Positions 33,278 through 42,495 of a DNA stretch of 64,000 nt are shown here, piece by piece. Each line of letters opens with the position of its first letter. The stretch's first letter is position 1. Position numbers and translations under genes: made by a program. This DNA is from Rhodoplanes sp. (GTDB lineage: Bacteria; Pseudomonadota; Alphaproteobacteria; Rhizobiales; Xanthobacteraceae): positions 23,583-87,582 of the forward strand of contig NZ_JACAAX010000027.1 in NCBI RefSeq assembly GCF_013377085.1, read 5' to 3'. The notes under the pieces were generated by a model, which was given only the letters and a program-made list of their open reading frames with translations, made no database searches and was not told the origin of the DNA.

Positions 33278-34879
33278 ATGTCACGAGGTGCGGTCATGTC
33301 CTATCGATCCTGGTTGTTCGCAGGCGCCGTGGCGCTGGCGTCCGTCGCGGGTCTCGGGAGTGCTTTCGCGGAGAGCCGGGTCGCGCTGGTGATCGGCAAC
33401 TCGTCCTACCAGTCGGTGCCGGCGCTGCCGAACCCGGCGAACGATTCGAAGGCGATGGCCGATCTGCTGCGCTCCGCCGACTTCGAGGTGATCACGGCGC
33501 GCGACCTCGGCCAGAGCGAGATGCGCCGCGCCTTCGGCGACTTCGCCCGCACGATCGCCGGCAAGGGCTCCGACACGGTCGCGCTCGTCTACTACGCCGG
33601 CCACGGCGTTCAGGTCGACGGCGACAATTATCTGGTCCCGATCGACGCCCAGATCCGCCAGGAGGCCGACGTGCCGCTGCAGACCGTGCGGCTCGCCGAT
33701 CTCATGAACGCCCTCGCCGCCGTGAAGGTGAAGACCCGCATCGTGATGCTCGACGCCTGCCGCAACAACCCGTTCTCCGAGATCGGCAAGAGCGGCGGCC
33801 GCGGCCTCGCCATCGTCGACGCGCCGGCCGGCTCGATCGTGTCCTACGCGACGGCGCCCGGCTCCGAGGCCGAGGACGGCGAAGGCCGCAACAGCCCGTA
33901 CACGGCGGCGTTCCTCACCGTCGCGCGGGAGCCCGGCCTGCCGATCGAGCAGGCCTTCAAGAAGGTCCGCTATTCGGTCCACCAGGCGACCGACGGCCGC
34001 CAGATCCCGTGGGAAAGCTCGTCGCTCACCGGCGACTTCGCGTTCTTCGGCGGCGGCGCCCAGACGACCGGCGTCGCCACCACCGCCTCCGGCCCGGCTG
34101 TCGCGGGCACCCAGGTGGCCTCGCTCGGCGGCGGTCCGGTGACCCGCTCGACCGACGGCTGGCGCGGCGAGCTGCAGAGCAAGTCGGCCCGCGAGGCCTA
34201 CGAGATCGTCATCCGCGAGGACCAGCCCGAGGCCTACCAGGCCTTCGTCGAGCTGTTCCCGGCCGAGACCTTCACGCCGCGGGTGCGCAGCCTGCTCGAT
34301 CGCCGCCAGGAGCTGCTGGCCTGGCACGACGCCGTCACCATCAACACGGCCGCCGCCTATCGGGCGTTCCTGGCCGAGTTCCCCAACAGCGACTATGCCG
34401 GCACGGCGCAGCGGCTGGTCGAGCGCACCGGCCGGTCGCTCGGCGCCACCGACCGCGACCGCGCCTGCGGCACCCCGGTGATCCGCCGTCGCGCCGACCT
34501 GTCGGGCCCGACCCGCCACGCCCTGATCGACCCGACCCCGTCGGTCACGGCCGTGGTGGCGCCCGTGGTGTCGGCTCCGGCCATCATCGCTCCGGCGATC
34601 ATCGACCACGGGCCCTTCGGCCGGCATGGCGGGCTGCCCCCGATCATCGGCAAGCCCGACGGCAAGCCGCCCGTGATCGTCAAGCCGCCCGTCGTGGTGA
34701 AGCCGCTGCCGATCAAGCCGGTCGTGACCAAGCCGTTGATCGACAAGCCGAAGTTTGTCGCCCGCCCGATCGTCTCGAAGCCGCAATTCGTCGCCCGGCC
34801 GGTCACGACCGGCCCGCGGATGGTGATGGGCGGCGGCGGCGGCATGCGGTTCGGCGGTGGTGGGTTCGGTCGCCGCTGA
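33278..34879 (+). CDS. Exported caspase-like (peptidase C14) protein
   Basis: 533 aa from ATG 33278 (GGGGAG 7 nt upstream); ATG 33296 is also possible. The signal peptide ends near residue 31 (GSAFAES). The caspase-fold domain (about 32-265) begins RVALVIGNSSYQ, with the catalytic histidine in YYAGHG (residue 109) and cysteine in LDACRNNPF (residue 161), so the dyad is intact. Residues 305-400 hold helical repeats that recall SEL1/TPR-like or YARHG-type spacers (ARGAYEIV-like, YQAFVELFP, YRAFLAEFPNSDYA). The tail is Lys/Pro-rich (KPPVIVKPP...) and ends Gly-rich. Its periplasmic position is unusual for a protease of this class. Confidence 0.87.
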   Translation: MSRGAVMSYRSWLFAGAVALASVAGLGSAFAESRVALVIGNSSYQSVPALPNPANDSKAMADLLRSADFEVITARDLGQSEMRRAFGDFARTIAGKGSDTVALVYYAGHGVQVDGDNYLVPIDAQIRQEADVPLQTVRLADLMNALAAVKVKTRIVMLDACRNNPFSEIGKSGGRGLAIVDAPAGSIVSYATAPGSEAEDGEGRNSPYTAAFLTVAREPGLPIEQAFKKVRYSVHQATDGRQIPWESSSLTGDFAFFGGGAQTTGVATTASGPAVAGTQVASLGGGPVTRSTDGWRGELQSKSAREAYEIVIREDQPEAYQAFVELFPAETFTPRVRSLLDRRQELLAWHDAVTINTAAAYRAFLAEFPNSDYAGTAQRLVERTGRSLGATDRDRACGTPVIRRRADLSGPTRHALIDPTPSVTAVVAPVVSAPAIIAPAIIDHGPFGRHGGLPPIIGKPDGKPPVIVKPPVVVKPLPIKPVVTKPLIDKPKFVARPIVSKPQFVARPVTTGPRMVMGGGGGMRFGGGGFGRR

Positions 34880-34906
34880 CCGGCCCGCAGCACCGAGCAC
34901 AGACAA

Positions 34907-34937
34907 AACGGCCGGGCTCACGCCCGGCCGTTGCTTT
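34907..34937 (+). terminator. Terminator after the caspase-like gene
   Basis: AACGGCCGGGC / GCCCGGCCGTT around TCAC, followed by GCTTTTC. It can also serve the convergent Gfo/Idh gene, which ends at 34967. Confidence 0.85.
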
Positions 34938-34966
34938 TCACGACCAATCGAGCGAGTGGACCGTCG

Positions 34967-36037
34967 CTATCGCCTGTTCCACTCGGCGATACGGGCCAGC
35001 GCCTCGTTGTCGAGCGGCAGGCTGACCGGCTCGTTGCGCTCGGCCGAGAGGTCGGCGGCCGTGTAGGCCTCCATCACCATGCGGGCGTGCACCGGCTCGA
35101 CCATCACGGGCCGGTCGAGCATGCAGCACTCCAGGAAGTGGATCGTCTCCGGACCCATCTGACCGGCGAAGACGTGATCGACCTGCTCGCCCGGCATGGT
35201 CGACATCGGATAACGGGTGCCGCCCTCGACCGTGTTGAGCCAGTTGTCGCGGTACGTTCCGTCCAGGGTGAGAGCGCCCTCTGTGCCCGTGATCTCGATC
35301 CAGGTGGTGGAATAGTTCGGGTAGCTGGGCGGCAGGTTCCAGCCGCCGCCGACCACCACGACGGACCCGTCGTCCATGGTCACGGTGTTCCACATGCAGT
35401 CGTAGGAGCCGTTGAGCGGCTTCATCACCCCGTAGGCGCCCTGCGAATAGACCCGGACGGGCTTGGCCGGCTCCAGCATCCAGAACACGAAGTCGAGGTC
35501 GTGGGTCGACTCCATCGCGGCCGGCGACAGCTTGGTGCGATTGGCGATCTTCTTGCCGAGGCTGCGCGACAGATGGCGGCTCACCATCACGGACACGACC
35601 TTGCCGAGCGTGCCGTCGACGATCTTCTTCTTGGCGTAGGCGATCTTGGTGTTGAACCGTTGCGAGTAGCCGATCGTGAATTTGACGCCGTTGCGCCTGG
35701 CCAGCGTGATCAGCTCGTCGGCCTCCCAGAACTCCAGCGCGATCGGCTTCTCCAGCAGCACGTTCTTGCCGGCCTTCAGGCAGTCGCGGGCGATCGGGAA
35801 GTGGGTCGGCTCCGGCGTGGTGGAGATGTAGACCACCGAGATGTTCGGGTTCTTGATGATGTCCTGATAATCGAGGGTCGCGGTGGCGGCGTTGGTGAGC
35901 GCCTTCACCTCGGCCAGCCGGTCGGGACGGATCTCGCAAATGTGGAGCTTGTCGACCAGGGCTGAGCGGGAGAGCGTCTCGGCGCGGATACCGCCGCACC
36001 AGCCGGTGCCGATGACTGCGACTTCGACCTGCTTCAC
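34967..36037 (-). CDS. Gfo/Idh/MocA-family oxidoreductase
   Basis: 356 aa from GTG 36037, with GGGAG 9 nt upstream. The N-terminal NAD(P)-binding domain begins VEVAVIGTGWCGGIRAE (GxGxxG) and includes the hallmark EKPIALE near residue 95. The C-terminal domain has the substrate-site region THDLDFVFWML and a beta sheet (SVVVVGGGWNL, WIEITGTEGALTLDG). Relatives are inositol 2-dehydrogenases, glucose-fructose oxidoreductases and other sugar or polyol dehydrogenases. The substrate is unknown. It is convergent with the caspase-like gene. The AmpG-like gene is upstream at 164 bp. Confidence 0.88.
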   Translation of the reverse strand: MKQVEVAVIGTGWCGGIRAETLSRSALVDKLHICEIRPDRLAEVKALTNAATATLDYQDIIKNPNISVVYISTTPEPTHFPIARDCLKAGKNVLLEKPIALEFWEADELITLARRNGVKFTIGYSQRFNTKIAYAKKKIVDGTLGKVVSVMVSRHLSRSLGKKIANRTKLSPAAMESTHDLDFVFWMLEPAKPVRVYSQGAYGVMKPLNGSYDCMWNTVTMDDGSVVVVGGGWNLPPSYPNYSTTWIEITGTEGALTLDGTYRDNWLNTVEGGTRYPMSTMPGEQVDHVFAGQMGPETIHFLECCMLDRPVMVEPVHARMVMEAYTAADLSAERNEPVSLPLDNEALARIAEWNRR

Positions 36038-36201
36038 GGAACGATCTCCCCGGATTGTTTGCTGAATGGGCCGACGGCGCGCGACGAGCGCCGCCCCGGC
36101 GGGCGCCGGGCATGGGTGCCGCGCGTGGCACCTTCGGGTAAACCACGAACCGCGGGGGTTTGGAAAGACGGCAAGGGGGCGTGGACGCCCGCCGCAAACG
36201 C

Positions 36202-37578
36202 CTAGGTGTCCTGCGCAGAGCGCTTGGCGAGCGCGGCGAAATGATCGGTGCGCTGCAGCCAGGCGAGCAGCACGAAGCTCGGCACCGCGGCGACCGCGCT
36301 CAGCATGAAGAAGGTGACCCAGCCGGACGCCTCCGCCACGTAGCCGGCCCCGGAGGAGAGATAGGTACGGCCGATGGCGGCGAGCGCAGTCAGCAGCGCG
36401 TATTGCGTCGCGGTATGCAATGGGCTGTTGCACAGGGCCGACAGGTAGGCGACGAACACCACGGTGCCGATCGCCCCGGTGAAGTTCTCGACGATGATGG
36501 TCAGGGTCAGGGCCCACAAATTCACCCCGACCATCGCCTGCCAGGCGAACACCAGGTTGGAGGCGGTCTGCAGCAGCGCGCCGATCCACAGCGCGGTCAC
36601 CAGCGGATAGGCTCGCGCGAGTGTGCCGCCGACGAAGCCGCCGATCAGGGTCGCGGCGAGGCCGACGCCCTTGACGATGGTGGCGTAGTCGTTGCGCGAG
36701 AAGCCGAGGTCGATGACGAAGGGCGCCGTCATGGCCCCGGCGAAGGCGTCGCAGAACTTGAAGAAGATGACGAAGGCGAGCACCAGCACGGCGTTGTCGC
36801 GGGTGAGGAACTCGGAGAAGGCGCCGGTCGCGGCGACCATCACCCGGCGGGCCGGATTGTCGATGGTGTGGGACGGATCGCGCTGCGCGCGCTCGGAGGC
36901 GGCCGGCTCGGTCGCCAGCAGCGTGGTGACGATGCCGATGCCCACCAGGGCCGCCATGGTGATGTAGCCCCAGGTCCAGGCCGAGGCCTTGTCGAAGCCC
37001 ATCACTTCGAAGCCGCTGACCAGGAACAGCGCACCGGCCGTCGAGGCCAGCATGCCGATCCGGTAGGCCGCCACATAGGAGGCCATGCCGGCGGCCTGCT
37101 CGTTCTCGGGCAGGCTCTCGACCCGGAAGGCGTCGATGACGATGTCCTGGGTGGCCGAGGCGGTCGCGACCAGGAGGGCGCCGGCCGCCACCAGGGCGGG
37201 GGAGCGGGCCGGATCGCAGACGCTCAAGCCGACGATGGTGGCGATCAGCAGGATCTGGGTGAGGACCAGCCAGCCCCGCCGCCGGCCGAGCAGCCGCGAC
37301 AGGATGGGCACGTCGAGGGCGTCGACGATCGGGGCCCAGGCGAATTTCAGCGTGTAGGGGGTGCCGACCAGGGCGAACAGGCCGATGGTGCCGAGATCGA
37401 CCCCGGTCTCCCGCATCCATACCAACAGGGTCGACCCCGACAGGGCGAGCGGCAGCCCGGCCGAGAAGCCCAGGAACATGACGATCAGCACGCGCGGCCG
37501 CAGATAGACCGTGACGGTCTCGGCGAAGGACGGGCGGGCCGCGGTCTCGGAGGTCGGGGTGATGTCGGTCGGGGTCAT
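36202..37578 (-). CDS. AmpG-like MFS transporter
   Basis: 458 aa from ATG 37578; ATG 37617 upstream has no ribosome-binding site. The protein has about 12 membrane segments. It resembles the AmpG muropeptide permease family: RVLIVMFLGFSAGLPLALSGSTL near the start, TPYTLKFAWAPIVDAL, RRRGWLVLTQ and ATQDIVIDAFRVE are family landmarks. AmpG imports GlcNAc-anhydroMurNAc peptides for cell-wall recycling. Some alphaproteobacteria carry several such paralogues, so I cannot say this one is the muropeptide importer. It is divergent from def. Confidence 0.85.
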   Translation of the reverse strand: MTPTDITPTSETAARPSFAETVTVYLRPRVLIVMFLGFSAGLPLALSGSTLLVWMRETGVDLGTIGLFALVGTPYTLKFAWAPIVDALDVPILSRLLGRRRGWLVLTQILLIATIVGLSVCDPARSPALVAAGALLVATASATQDIVIDAFRVESLPENEQAAGMASYVAAYRIGMLASTAGALFLVSGFEVMGFDKASAWTWGYITMAALVGIGIVTTLLATEPAASERAQRDPSHTIDNPARRVMVAATGAFSEFLTRDNAVLVLAFVIFFKFCDAFAGAMTAPFVIDLGFSRNDYATIVKGVGLAATLIGGFVGGTLARAYPLVTALWIGALLQTASNLVFAWQAMVGVNLWALTLTIIVENFTGAIGTVVFVAYLSALCNSPLHTATQYALLTALAAIGRTYLSSGAGYVAEASGWVTFFMLSAVAAVPSFVLLAWLQRTDHFAALAKRSAQDT

Positions 37579-37743
37579 GGCCACCGTATGGGAGAGGACG
37601 GGATTCGGCACAAGCATGCCGGCCGATTGGGTTGGCTTTTTGTTCGCCGCGGCGGAGAACCCGGAACAGCCGGGGGGCCGACCGCGACGGTCCGGTCATG
37701 GTCGTAACAGACCGGATTTGACGCCCCGCGCGTCTTTCCTTAC

Positions 37744-38271
37744 ATGGCCGCCATGGCCTTGCGAGACATCATCCTCCTCCCCGACAAGCGGCTCCGGCTG
37801 GTCTCCGAACCGGTCGCAGCCGTCGACGACGAGATCCGGACCCTGGTCGCCGACATGTTCGAGACCATGTACGACGCCCCCGGCATCGGGCTGGCCGCCA
37901 TCCAGGTCGGTGTGCCGAAGCGCGTCGTCACCGTCGACACATCGCCCAAAAGCGAGGAGAAGCGGCCGCGGGTGTTCATCAACCCGCAAGTCGTGTGGTC
38001 GTCCGAGGAGACCAATGTCTACGAGGAGGGCTGCCTGTCGATCCCGGAGGTCCACGAGGACGTGGAGCGGCCCGAGCGGGTGCGGGTGCGCTGGATGGAT
38101 CTCGACGGCAAGACCTGGGAGGAGACGGCGGACGGCCTGTTCGCCACCTGCATCCAGCACGAGATCGACCACCTCGACGGCGTCCTGTTCATCGACCACA
38201 TCTCGCGGCTGAAGCGGCACTTCATCACCAAGAAGTTCACCAAGCTGGCCGCCCGCCGCGCCGCCGAATGA
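37744..38271 (+). CDS. def: Peptide deformylase
   Basis: 175 aa. It removes the formyl group from nascent proteins using an Fe/Zn ion. All three motifs are intact: [10 protein letters not shown] (about residues 48-57), EEGCLSIPE (about 98-106, metal cysteine) and QHEIDHLDG (about 138-146, two metal histidines and the catalytic glutamate). The start is ATG 37744 or ATG 37753; neither has a good ribosome-binding site. The usual partner fmt is not next to it; the downstream gap holds a diverged repeat and the next gene is on the other strand. Confidence 0.97.
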   Translation: MAAMALRDIILLPDKRLRLVSEPVAAVDDEIRTLVADMFETMYDAPGIGLAAIQVGVPKRVVTVDTSPKSEEKRPRVFINPQVVWSSEETNVYEEGCLSIPEVHEDVERPERVRVRWMDLDGKTWEETADGLFATCIQHEIDHLDGVLFIDHISRLKRHFITKKFTKLAARRAAE

Positions 38272-38369
38272 GGGCTGCCGCGAACGTCGGCGTCGCCTCT
38301 TCACCGTCTCTCGGCCATCATGGCCGGGCCGACCCACCGGGTCCGGTCGGCGGCCGGCCCGATGGCAGG

Positions 38370-38460
38370 CTCCGGCCGTGACCCGGCCATCCATCGATTC
38401 GCGAAAAGTGCCGTCTGAAGAGGATGGATGCGCGGGTCTTCGCCCGCACATGACGGGCGA
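38370..38460. repeat. Diverged copy of the GTCATGGCCGGGC-type palindromic repeat
   Basis: It contains GTGACCCGGCCATCCATCGA and GGATGGATGCGCGGGTCTTC followed by GCCCGCACATGACGG. Outer and inner parts pair as in the copy at 32980, with more changes. It lies between def and the convergent PNPOx-fold gene. Confidence 0.7.
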
Positions 38461-38499
38461 TGATGCTCGGCGCGCAGGTCCAAGCCCCCTCGCCCACCC

Positions 38500-38973
38500 C
38501 TAGCCGCGCGGCGCCGGCACCAGCGTCTCCTTGTGGCCGAAGCCCCGGCTGTTGTCGATCAGCACCACCTCGTCCGGCACCAGCCGGTAGACGGCAACCC
38601 GCCCGGCCGCGGCACGCAGGGCCTCGGGGAGCGCGTCGAGACGCTGCAGGAACGGGTAGCGGGCCGCGAGCACGGCGCGCAACCGCGCCGCCTCGGCGAA
38701 CGCATCCACCCGGGCAGCCCTGCCGTGAATCTGCACGCCCTGTACGGCAGTAAAATCGTCCGTGTCGGCCGCAATCGTGGCTGCTACGGTCGGATTCGCG
38801 CCAAGCTCGGCGGAATGACGTGAGCGCTCCTCCGAGACCCAGACCAGATCGAGGCCGTCCCGCGCATAGAACAGATTCGCAGCATGCGGCCCCTGCGGCC
38901 CGCCGGTGGCGAGGGACATCACGTGGTGGGCATCGAGGAACGCGGCGATACGGTCGCAAAGCAGAGCGGACAT
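38500..38973 (-). CDS. Pyridoxamine 5'-phosphate oxidase-like (split-barrel) protein
   Basis: 157 aa from ATG 38973. It has the small FMN-binding split-barrel fold of the PNPOx-like superfamily: HHVMSLATGGPQGPHAANLFYARDGLDLVWVSE in pieces (residues 16-48), HSAELGANPTVAATIAA, VQGVQIHGRAARV and the C-terminal YRLVPDEVVLIDNSRGFG. The family includes YhbP-type proteins of unknown role and flavin- or F420-binding enzymes, so a PdxH activity is not implied. The start has a weak ribosome-binding site. It is divergent from gcdH with only 95 bp between, so the two may share a regulatory region. Confidence 0.83.
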   Translation of the reverse strand: MSALLCDRIAAFLDAHHVMSLATGGPQGPHAANLFYARDGLDLVWVSEERSRHSAELGANPTVAATIAADTDDFTAVQGVQIHGRAARVDAFAEAARLRAVLAARYPFLQRLDALPEALRAAAGRVAVYRLVPDEVVLIDNSRGFGHKETLVPAPRG

Positions 38974-39068
38974 GGGGTTTTCACTGTTCTGCCGAGTATA
39001 CGGGTCCGTTATAGTCGAACAGAACGCGGGATATGGGTTTCGGGCCGTCCGGACAAGGGGACGTTGCG

Positions 39069-40295
39069 ATGAGCAGTGCCGAGCAGGACCGCACACCGCA
39101 GCCCCTCGAGCCGCTGGGCGGCAATTTCCAGTGGGATGACCCCTTCCTGCTCGACGACCAGCTCGGCGACGACGAGCGGCTGATCCGCGACACCGCCCGC
39201 GCCTATGCCCAGGACCGGCTGATGCCGCGGGTCGCCCGCGATTATCTCGACGAGACCACCGACCGGGCGATTTTTCGCGAGATGGGCGAGATCGGCCTGC
39301 TCGGCGTCACCCTGCCGGAGGCCTATGGCGGCGCCGGGGCGAGCTATGTCGGCTACGGCCTGGTCTCACGCGAGCTCGACCGGGTCGATTCGGGCTTCCG
39401 CACCCTGATGAGCGTGCAGTCCTCGCTCGTCTCCTACCCGATCTTCCATTTCGGCAGCGACCGCCAGCGCGACGCCTGGCTGCCCAAGCTGGTGAGCGGC
39501 GAGGCGATCGGCTGCTTCGGCCTCACCGAGCCCGATGCCGGGTCCGACCCGGCCGGCATGAAGACGCGGGCCGACAAGGTGACGGGCGGCTTCCGGCTCA
39601 CCGGCGCCAAGACCTGGATCACCAATGCGCCGATCGCCGACATTTTCCTGGTGTGGGCGCGCTCGGCCGCGCATGGCGGCACGCTGCGCGCCTTCGTGCT
39701 CGACCGCGGCATGAGCGGGCTCTCCACCACCAAGATCTCCGGCAAGCTGGCGCTGTGCACCTCGGTCACGGGCGAGGTGGTGCTAGACGACGTCTTCGTC
39801 CCCGACGACGCCCTGCTTCCAGACGTGGCCGGCATGGCCGGCGCCTCGCGTTGCCTGGCGCCCGCCCGCTTCGGCATCGCCTTCGGCGTGATGGGCGCGG
39901 CCGAGGACTGCTGGTTCCGCGCCCGCGACTACACGCTCGACCGCAAGCAGTTCGGCCGGCCGCTCGCCGCCACCCAGCTCGTGCAGAAGAAGCTCGCCGA
40001 CATGCAGACCGAGATCGCGCTCGGCCTGCAGGGCGCGCTGCGCCTCGGCCGCTTGATGGACGAGGGACGCGCCACGCTCGAGCTCGTCTCGCTGATGAAG
40101 CGCAACAATTGCGGCAAGGCGCTCGACATCGCGCGCACGGCCCGCGACCTGCACGGAGGGAACGGAATCCAAATCGAGTATCACGTCATGCGTCACGCCC
40201 AGAATCTCGAGGCCGTGAACACCTACGAGGGGACGCACGACATCCACGCCCTGGTTCTCGGCCGGGCACAGACGGGCATCAAGGCCTTCGGCTGA
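39069..40295 (+). CDS. gcdH: Glutaryl-CoA dehydrogenase
   Basis: 408 aa from ATG 39069 (AAGGGG upstream). This acyl-CoA dehydrogenase subtype oxidises glutaryl-CoA, normally with decarboxylation to crotonyl-CoA, in lysine, tryptophan and aromatic degradation. Family-specific blocks: [63 protein letters not shown] and [12 protein letters not shown], with the catalytic glutamate near residue 387 preceded by tyrosine, as in decarboxylating enzymes; the FRTLMSVQS arginine is also kept. It is followed 40 bp later by the small and beta subunits of a sodium-pumping decarboxylase, an unusual neighbourhood. Confidence 0.92.
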   Translation: MSSAEQDRTPQPLEPLGGNFQWDDPFLLDDQLGDDERLIRDTARAYAQDRLMPRVARDYLDETTDRAIFREMGEIGLLGVTLPEAYGGAGASYVGYGLVSRELDRVDSGFRTLMSVQSSLVSYPIFHFGSDRQRDAWLPKLVSGEAIGCFGLTEPDAGSDPAGMKTRADKVTGGFRLTGAKTWITNAPIADIFLVWARSAAHGGTLRAFVLDRGMSGLSTTKISGKLALCTSVTGEVVLDDVFVPDDALLPDVAGMAGASRCLAPARFGIAFGVMGAAEDCWFRARDYTLDRKQFGRPLAATQLVQKKLADMQTEIALGLQGALRLGRLMDEGRATLELVSLMKRNNCGKALDIARTARDLHGGNGIQIEYHVMRHAQNLEAVNTYEGTHDIHALVLGRAQTGIKAFG

Positions 40296-40335
40296 ACCGG
40301 GACGTCCGGGCCGCCACACTCACGGGGAAAAGAGA

Positions 40336-40485
40336 ATGGACAAATTGACCTTCGGACTAACCATGATGGTGGTCGGCATAGGCGGGACGTTCCTCACCTT
40401 GTCGATCCTCATCTGGTCGATCGCCCTCCTGAAGAAGATCTTTCCGCTCTCGGCCGAGGACGGAAGCAAGAGCAACCGCGGCTAG
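40336..40485 (+). CDS. Small OadG-like (gamma) subunit of a Na+-translocating decarboxylase
   Basis: 49 aa: one membrane segment (about residues 5-30, LTFGLTMMVVGIGGTFLTLS) followed by a short charged tail. Length, topology and position directly before an OadB-type gene match the gamma subunit of sodium-pumping decarboxylases, which holds the complex together. The tail lacks an obvious zinc-binding motif. It lies 40 bp after gcdH, with only 15 bp before the beta gene. Confidence 0.82.
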   Translation: MDKLTFGLTMMVVGIGGTFLTLSILIWSIALLKKIFPLSAEDGSKSNRG

Positions 40486-40500
40486 ACGGGGACTTCCGAA

Positions 40501-41736
40501 ATGATCGAAGGCATTCTCACTGGACTCCTGGGTCTGACCGAGGGCGTACAGATACTGTTCACGATCGCCGGTCTGAAGCAGATCGTGATGCTGATCATCG
40601 GCGGAACGCTGATCTTCCTCGGCGTCAAGAAGGACGTCGAGCCGCTGCTGCTGGTCCCGATCGGCTTCGGCTGCGTGCTGGTCAACATTCCGGGCAGCGA
40701 GCTGATGCACCAGGGCATCGACATCGGTGCCAAGCAGGTGCTCGACGCGCTCGGCCCGAACGCGCCCGAGGCGCTGCGGGCGCTGGCCAAGGACGACACC
40801 GGCTTCCTCCGCAGCATCTACAACATGGGCATCGCCAACGAGCTGTTCCCGCTGCTGATCTTCATCGGCATCGGGGCGATGACGGATTTCGGCCCGCTGC
40901 TCGAGAATCCGAAGATCCTGCTGTTCGGCGCCGCCGGCCAGTGCGGCATCTTCCTCACGCTGCTGCTCGCGCTGTGGCTCGGTTTCCCGCATCTCGAAGC
41001 GGTGTCGATCGCGGTGATCGGCGCCTGCGACGGCCCGACCGCCATCTATGTCGCGTCCCAGTATGCGCCGCAATTGCTCGGCCCGATCTCGGTCGCGGCC
41101 TATTCCTACATGGCGCTGGTGCCGATCATCCAGCCGCCGATCATGAAGGCGCTGACCACCGACAAGGAGCGCAAGACCCACATGCCGACGGTCAAGCGGA
41201 CCGTCTCGCTCAACGCCAAGGTGATGTTCCCCATCATCGTGACGATCGTGACGGGCCTGATCGCGCCGAAGGGCCTGCCCCTGATGGCGTCGATCATGCT
41301 CGGCAACTTCATGCGGGAATGCGGCGCGGTCTCCCGCCTGACCAAGGCATCCGAGAACGAGATCGCCAACATCGCGACGCTGTTCCTCGGCATCGCCATC
41401 GGGGCCACCATGGCGGCCGACGACTTCCTGAAGCCGACCACACTGGCGATCTTCGCGCTCGGCTTCGTCGCCATCTGCCTCGACACCATCGTCGGCGTGC
41501 TGTTCGGCAAGATCTGGTACACGCTGTCGGGCGGCAAGGTGAACCCGCTGATCGGCGCCGCCGGCATCTCGGCCTTCCCGATGGCGGCGCGCGTCGTCCA
41601 GGCGCAGGGCCAGCGCTACGACAAGCGGAACTTCCTGCTGATGCATGCGATGGGCGCCAACTGCGGCGGACAGATCGGCTCGGTCGCGGCCGCCGCCGTG
41701 ATGCTCTCGGTGCTCAAGGGCCTCGGCCTGATCTGA
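40501..41736 (+). CDS. Na+-translocating decarboxylase beta subunit (OadB/GcdB-like)
   Basis: 411 aa, with nine or so membrane segments. The beta subunit takes the carboxyl group from carboxybiotin and couples CO2 release to Na+ export. Ion-site blocks are present: IGACDGPTAIYV (Asp near residue 177, matching the key aspartate of OadB) and the C-terminal LMHAMGANCGGQIGS. The P-rich loop IIQPPIMKALTT is also typical. No alpha (carboxyltransferase) or biotin-carrier gene is nearby, so the substrate (oxaloacetate, methylmalonyl-, malonyl- or glutaconyl-CoA) is open. A strong terminator follows at 41786. Confidence 0.92.
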   Translation: MIEGILTGLLGLTEGVQILFTIAGLKQIVMLIIGGTLIFLGVKKDVEPLLLVPIGFGCVLVNIPGSELMHQGIDIGAKQVLDALGPNAPEALRALAKDDTGFLRSIYNMGIANELFPLLIFIGIGAMTDFGPLLENPKILLFGAAGQCGIFLTLLLALWLGFPHLEAVSIAVIGACDGPTAIYVASQYAPQLLGPISVAAYSYMALVPIIQPPIMKALTTDKERKTHMPTVKRTVSLNAKVMFPIIVTIVTGLIAPKGLPLMASIMLGNFMRECGAVSRLTKASENEIANIATLFLGIAIGATMAADDFLKPTTLAIFALGFVAICLDTIVGVLFGKIWYTLSGGKVNPLIGAAGISAFPMAARVVQAQGQRYDKRNFLLMHAMGANCGGQIGSVAAAAVMLSVLKGLGLI

Positions 41737-41785
41737 TCGAGGGCGACGCCGGCGAGCCGGCACGCAGCATCCTTCTCACGACACC

Positions 41786-41813
41786 AGGCGCGGGCTTCGG
41801 CCCGCGCCTTTTT
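41786..41813 (+). terminator. Intrinsic terminator after the gcdH-oadG-oadB cluster
   Basis: AGGCGCGGGC / GCCCGCGCCT around TTCG, followed by a T-tract. Confidence 0.96.
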
Positions 41814-41814
41814 C

Positions 41815-41938
41815 GTCATTCCGGGGCGCGGACCGCAGGTCCGCGAGCCCGGAATCCATACTCACGGCGCCGGTGGCTCACGCGAGACAGGGCGTATGGG
41901 TCCCGGGCTCGGCGCATGCGCGCCGCCCCGGGACGACC
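41815..41938. repeat. TCATTCCGGGGCGCGG-type palindromic repeat, copy 2
   Basis: The first 43 bp match the copy at 23018 with two compensating changes (GGRCCGCAGGYCC), which preserve base pairing. The end has CCGCCCCGGGACGAC, complementary to the start. It lies between the terminator of oadB and the DUF3574 gene. Confidence 0.82.
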
Positions 41939-42000
41939 AAAGCAGACGCGCGGCCCCCCGCCGGGGAGAGGTGAAGAAGCGCCCCCATCGACTGCCCGTT

Positions 42001-42495
42001 TCAAAACCGTGCGCAGGCGGGCCGGGTCAGCACCAGCACGGATTTCTGGCGGAAGCGGCGCTTGTAGGTGTCGACGATCGCGGCGACGCGGTCTTGGCGC
42101 GACGCCGTGCCGGAGGCGGCGTCCGCCGGCGTCACCAGCACGACCAGCTTGGTCGCCTCGCGGGTGATCCGGCCCCCGGCCGGGTCGCGCCACTGGCCGC
42201 GGGCATCGATCACGGTGAGGCCGTTCGGAAAGCGCGGCGTGATCTCGTGCGCCAGGAACGCCTCCCAGCGCGCCGCGGTGACGACGCGGCGTCCGCCGCC
42301 GTCGCGGCCGAAGAACAGCTCCGTCACCACCGACCGGGTCTCGCCGGCCGGACAGACGATTTCCTGTGCGACGCCGGGCGCCGCCCCGAAAGCCGCCACG
42401 CCGGCCACGAGCAGCGGGCCGTGAAACAGCAAAAAGGCACGGCCCTTGCGGGGCCGTGCCTTCGAGCTCGTCGGAATGGATCGCGGAGCGATCAC
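42001..42495 (-). CDS. Exported DUF3574 family protein
   Basis: 164 aa if started at GTG 42495, which overlaps the pntB stop as GTGA. The chain then has a basic n-region and a hydrophobic core (AFLLFHGPLLVAGVAAF) ending near GVAQ, a good signal peptide. The mature part matches DUF3574: TELFFGRDGGGRRV, WEAFLAHEITPRFPNGLTVIDARGQWRD in pieces, REATKLVVLVTP, AAIVDTYKRRFRQKSVL. The function of this family is unknown. A terminator on the same strand (42434-42462) lies inside the proposed leader, so translation may instead start at TTG 42432 on a separate transcript. Confidence 0.75.
   Translation of the reverse strand: MIAPRSIPTSSKARPRKGRAFLLFHGPLLVAGVAAFGAAPGVAQEIVCPAGETRSVVTELFFGRDGGGRRVVTAARWEAFLAHEITPRFPNGLTVIDARGQWRDPAGGRITREATKLVVLVTPADAASGTASRQDRVAAIVDTYKRRFRQKSVLVLTRPACARF
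42434..42462 (-). terminator. Intrinsic terminator after pntB, inside the DUF3574 leader
   Basis: On the minus strand the stem AAGGCACGGCCC / GGGCCGTGCC around CGCAA is followed by TTTTT. It lies 30 bp after the pntB stop. Its position within the coding leader of the next gene suggests partial read-through control. Confidence 0.85.

Noticed and set aside
39069..40295. Non-decarboxylating glutaryl-CoA dehydrogenase, suggested by the sodium-pump neighbours
   Set aside because: The Tyr-Glu-Gly-Thr-His-Asp block and the Arg before MSVQSS are those of decarboxylating enzymes, so the context alone is not enough.
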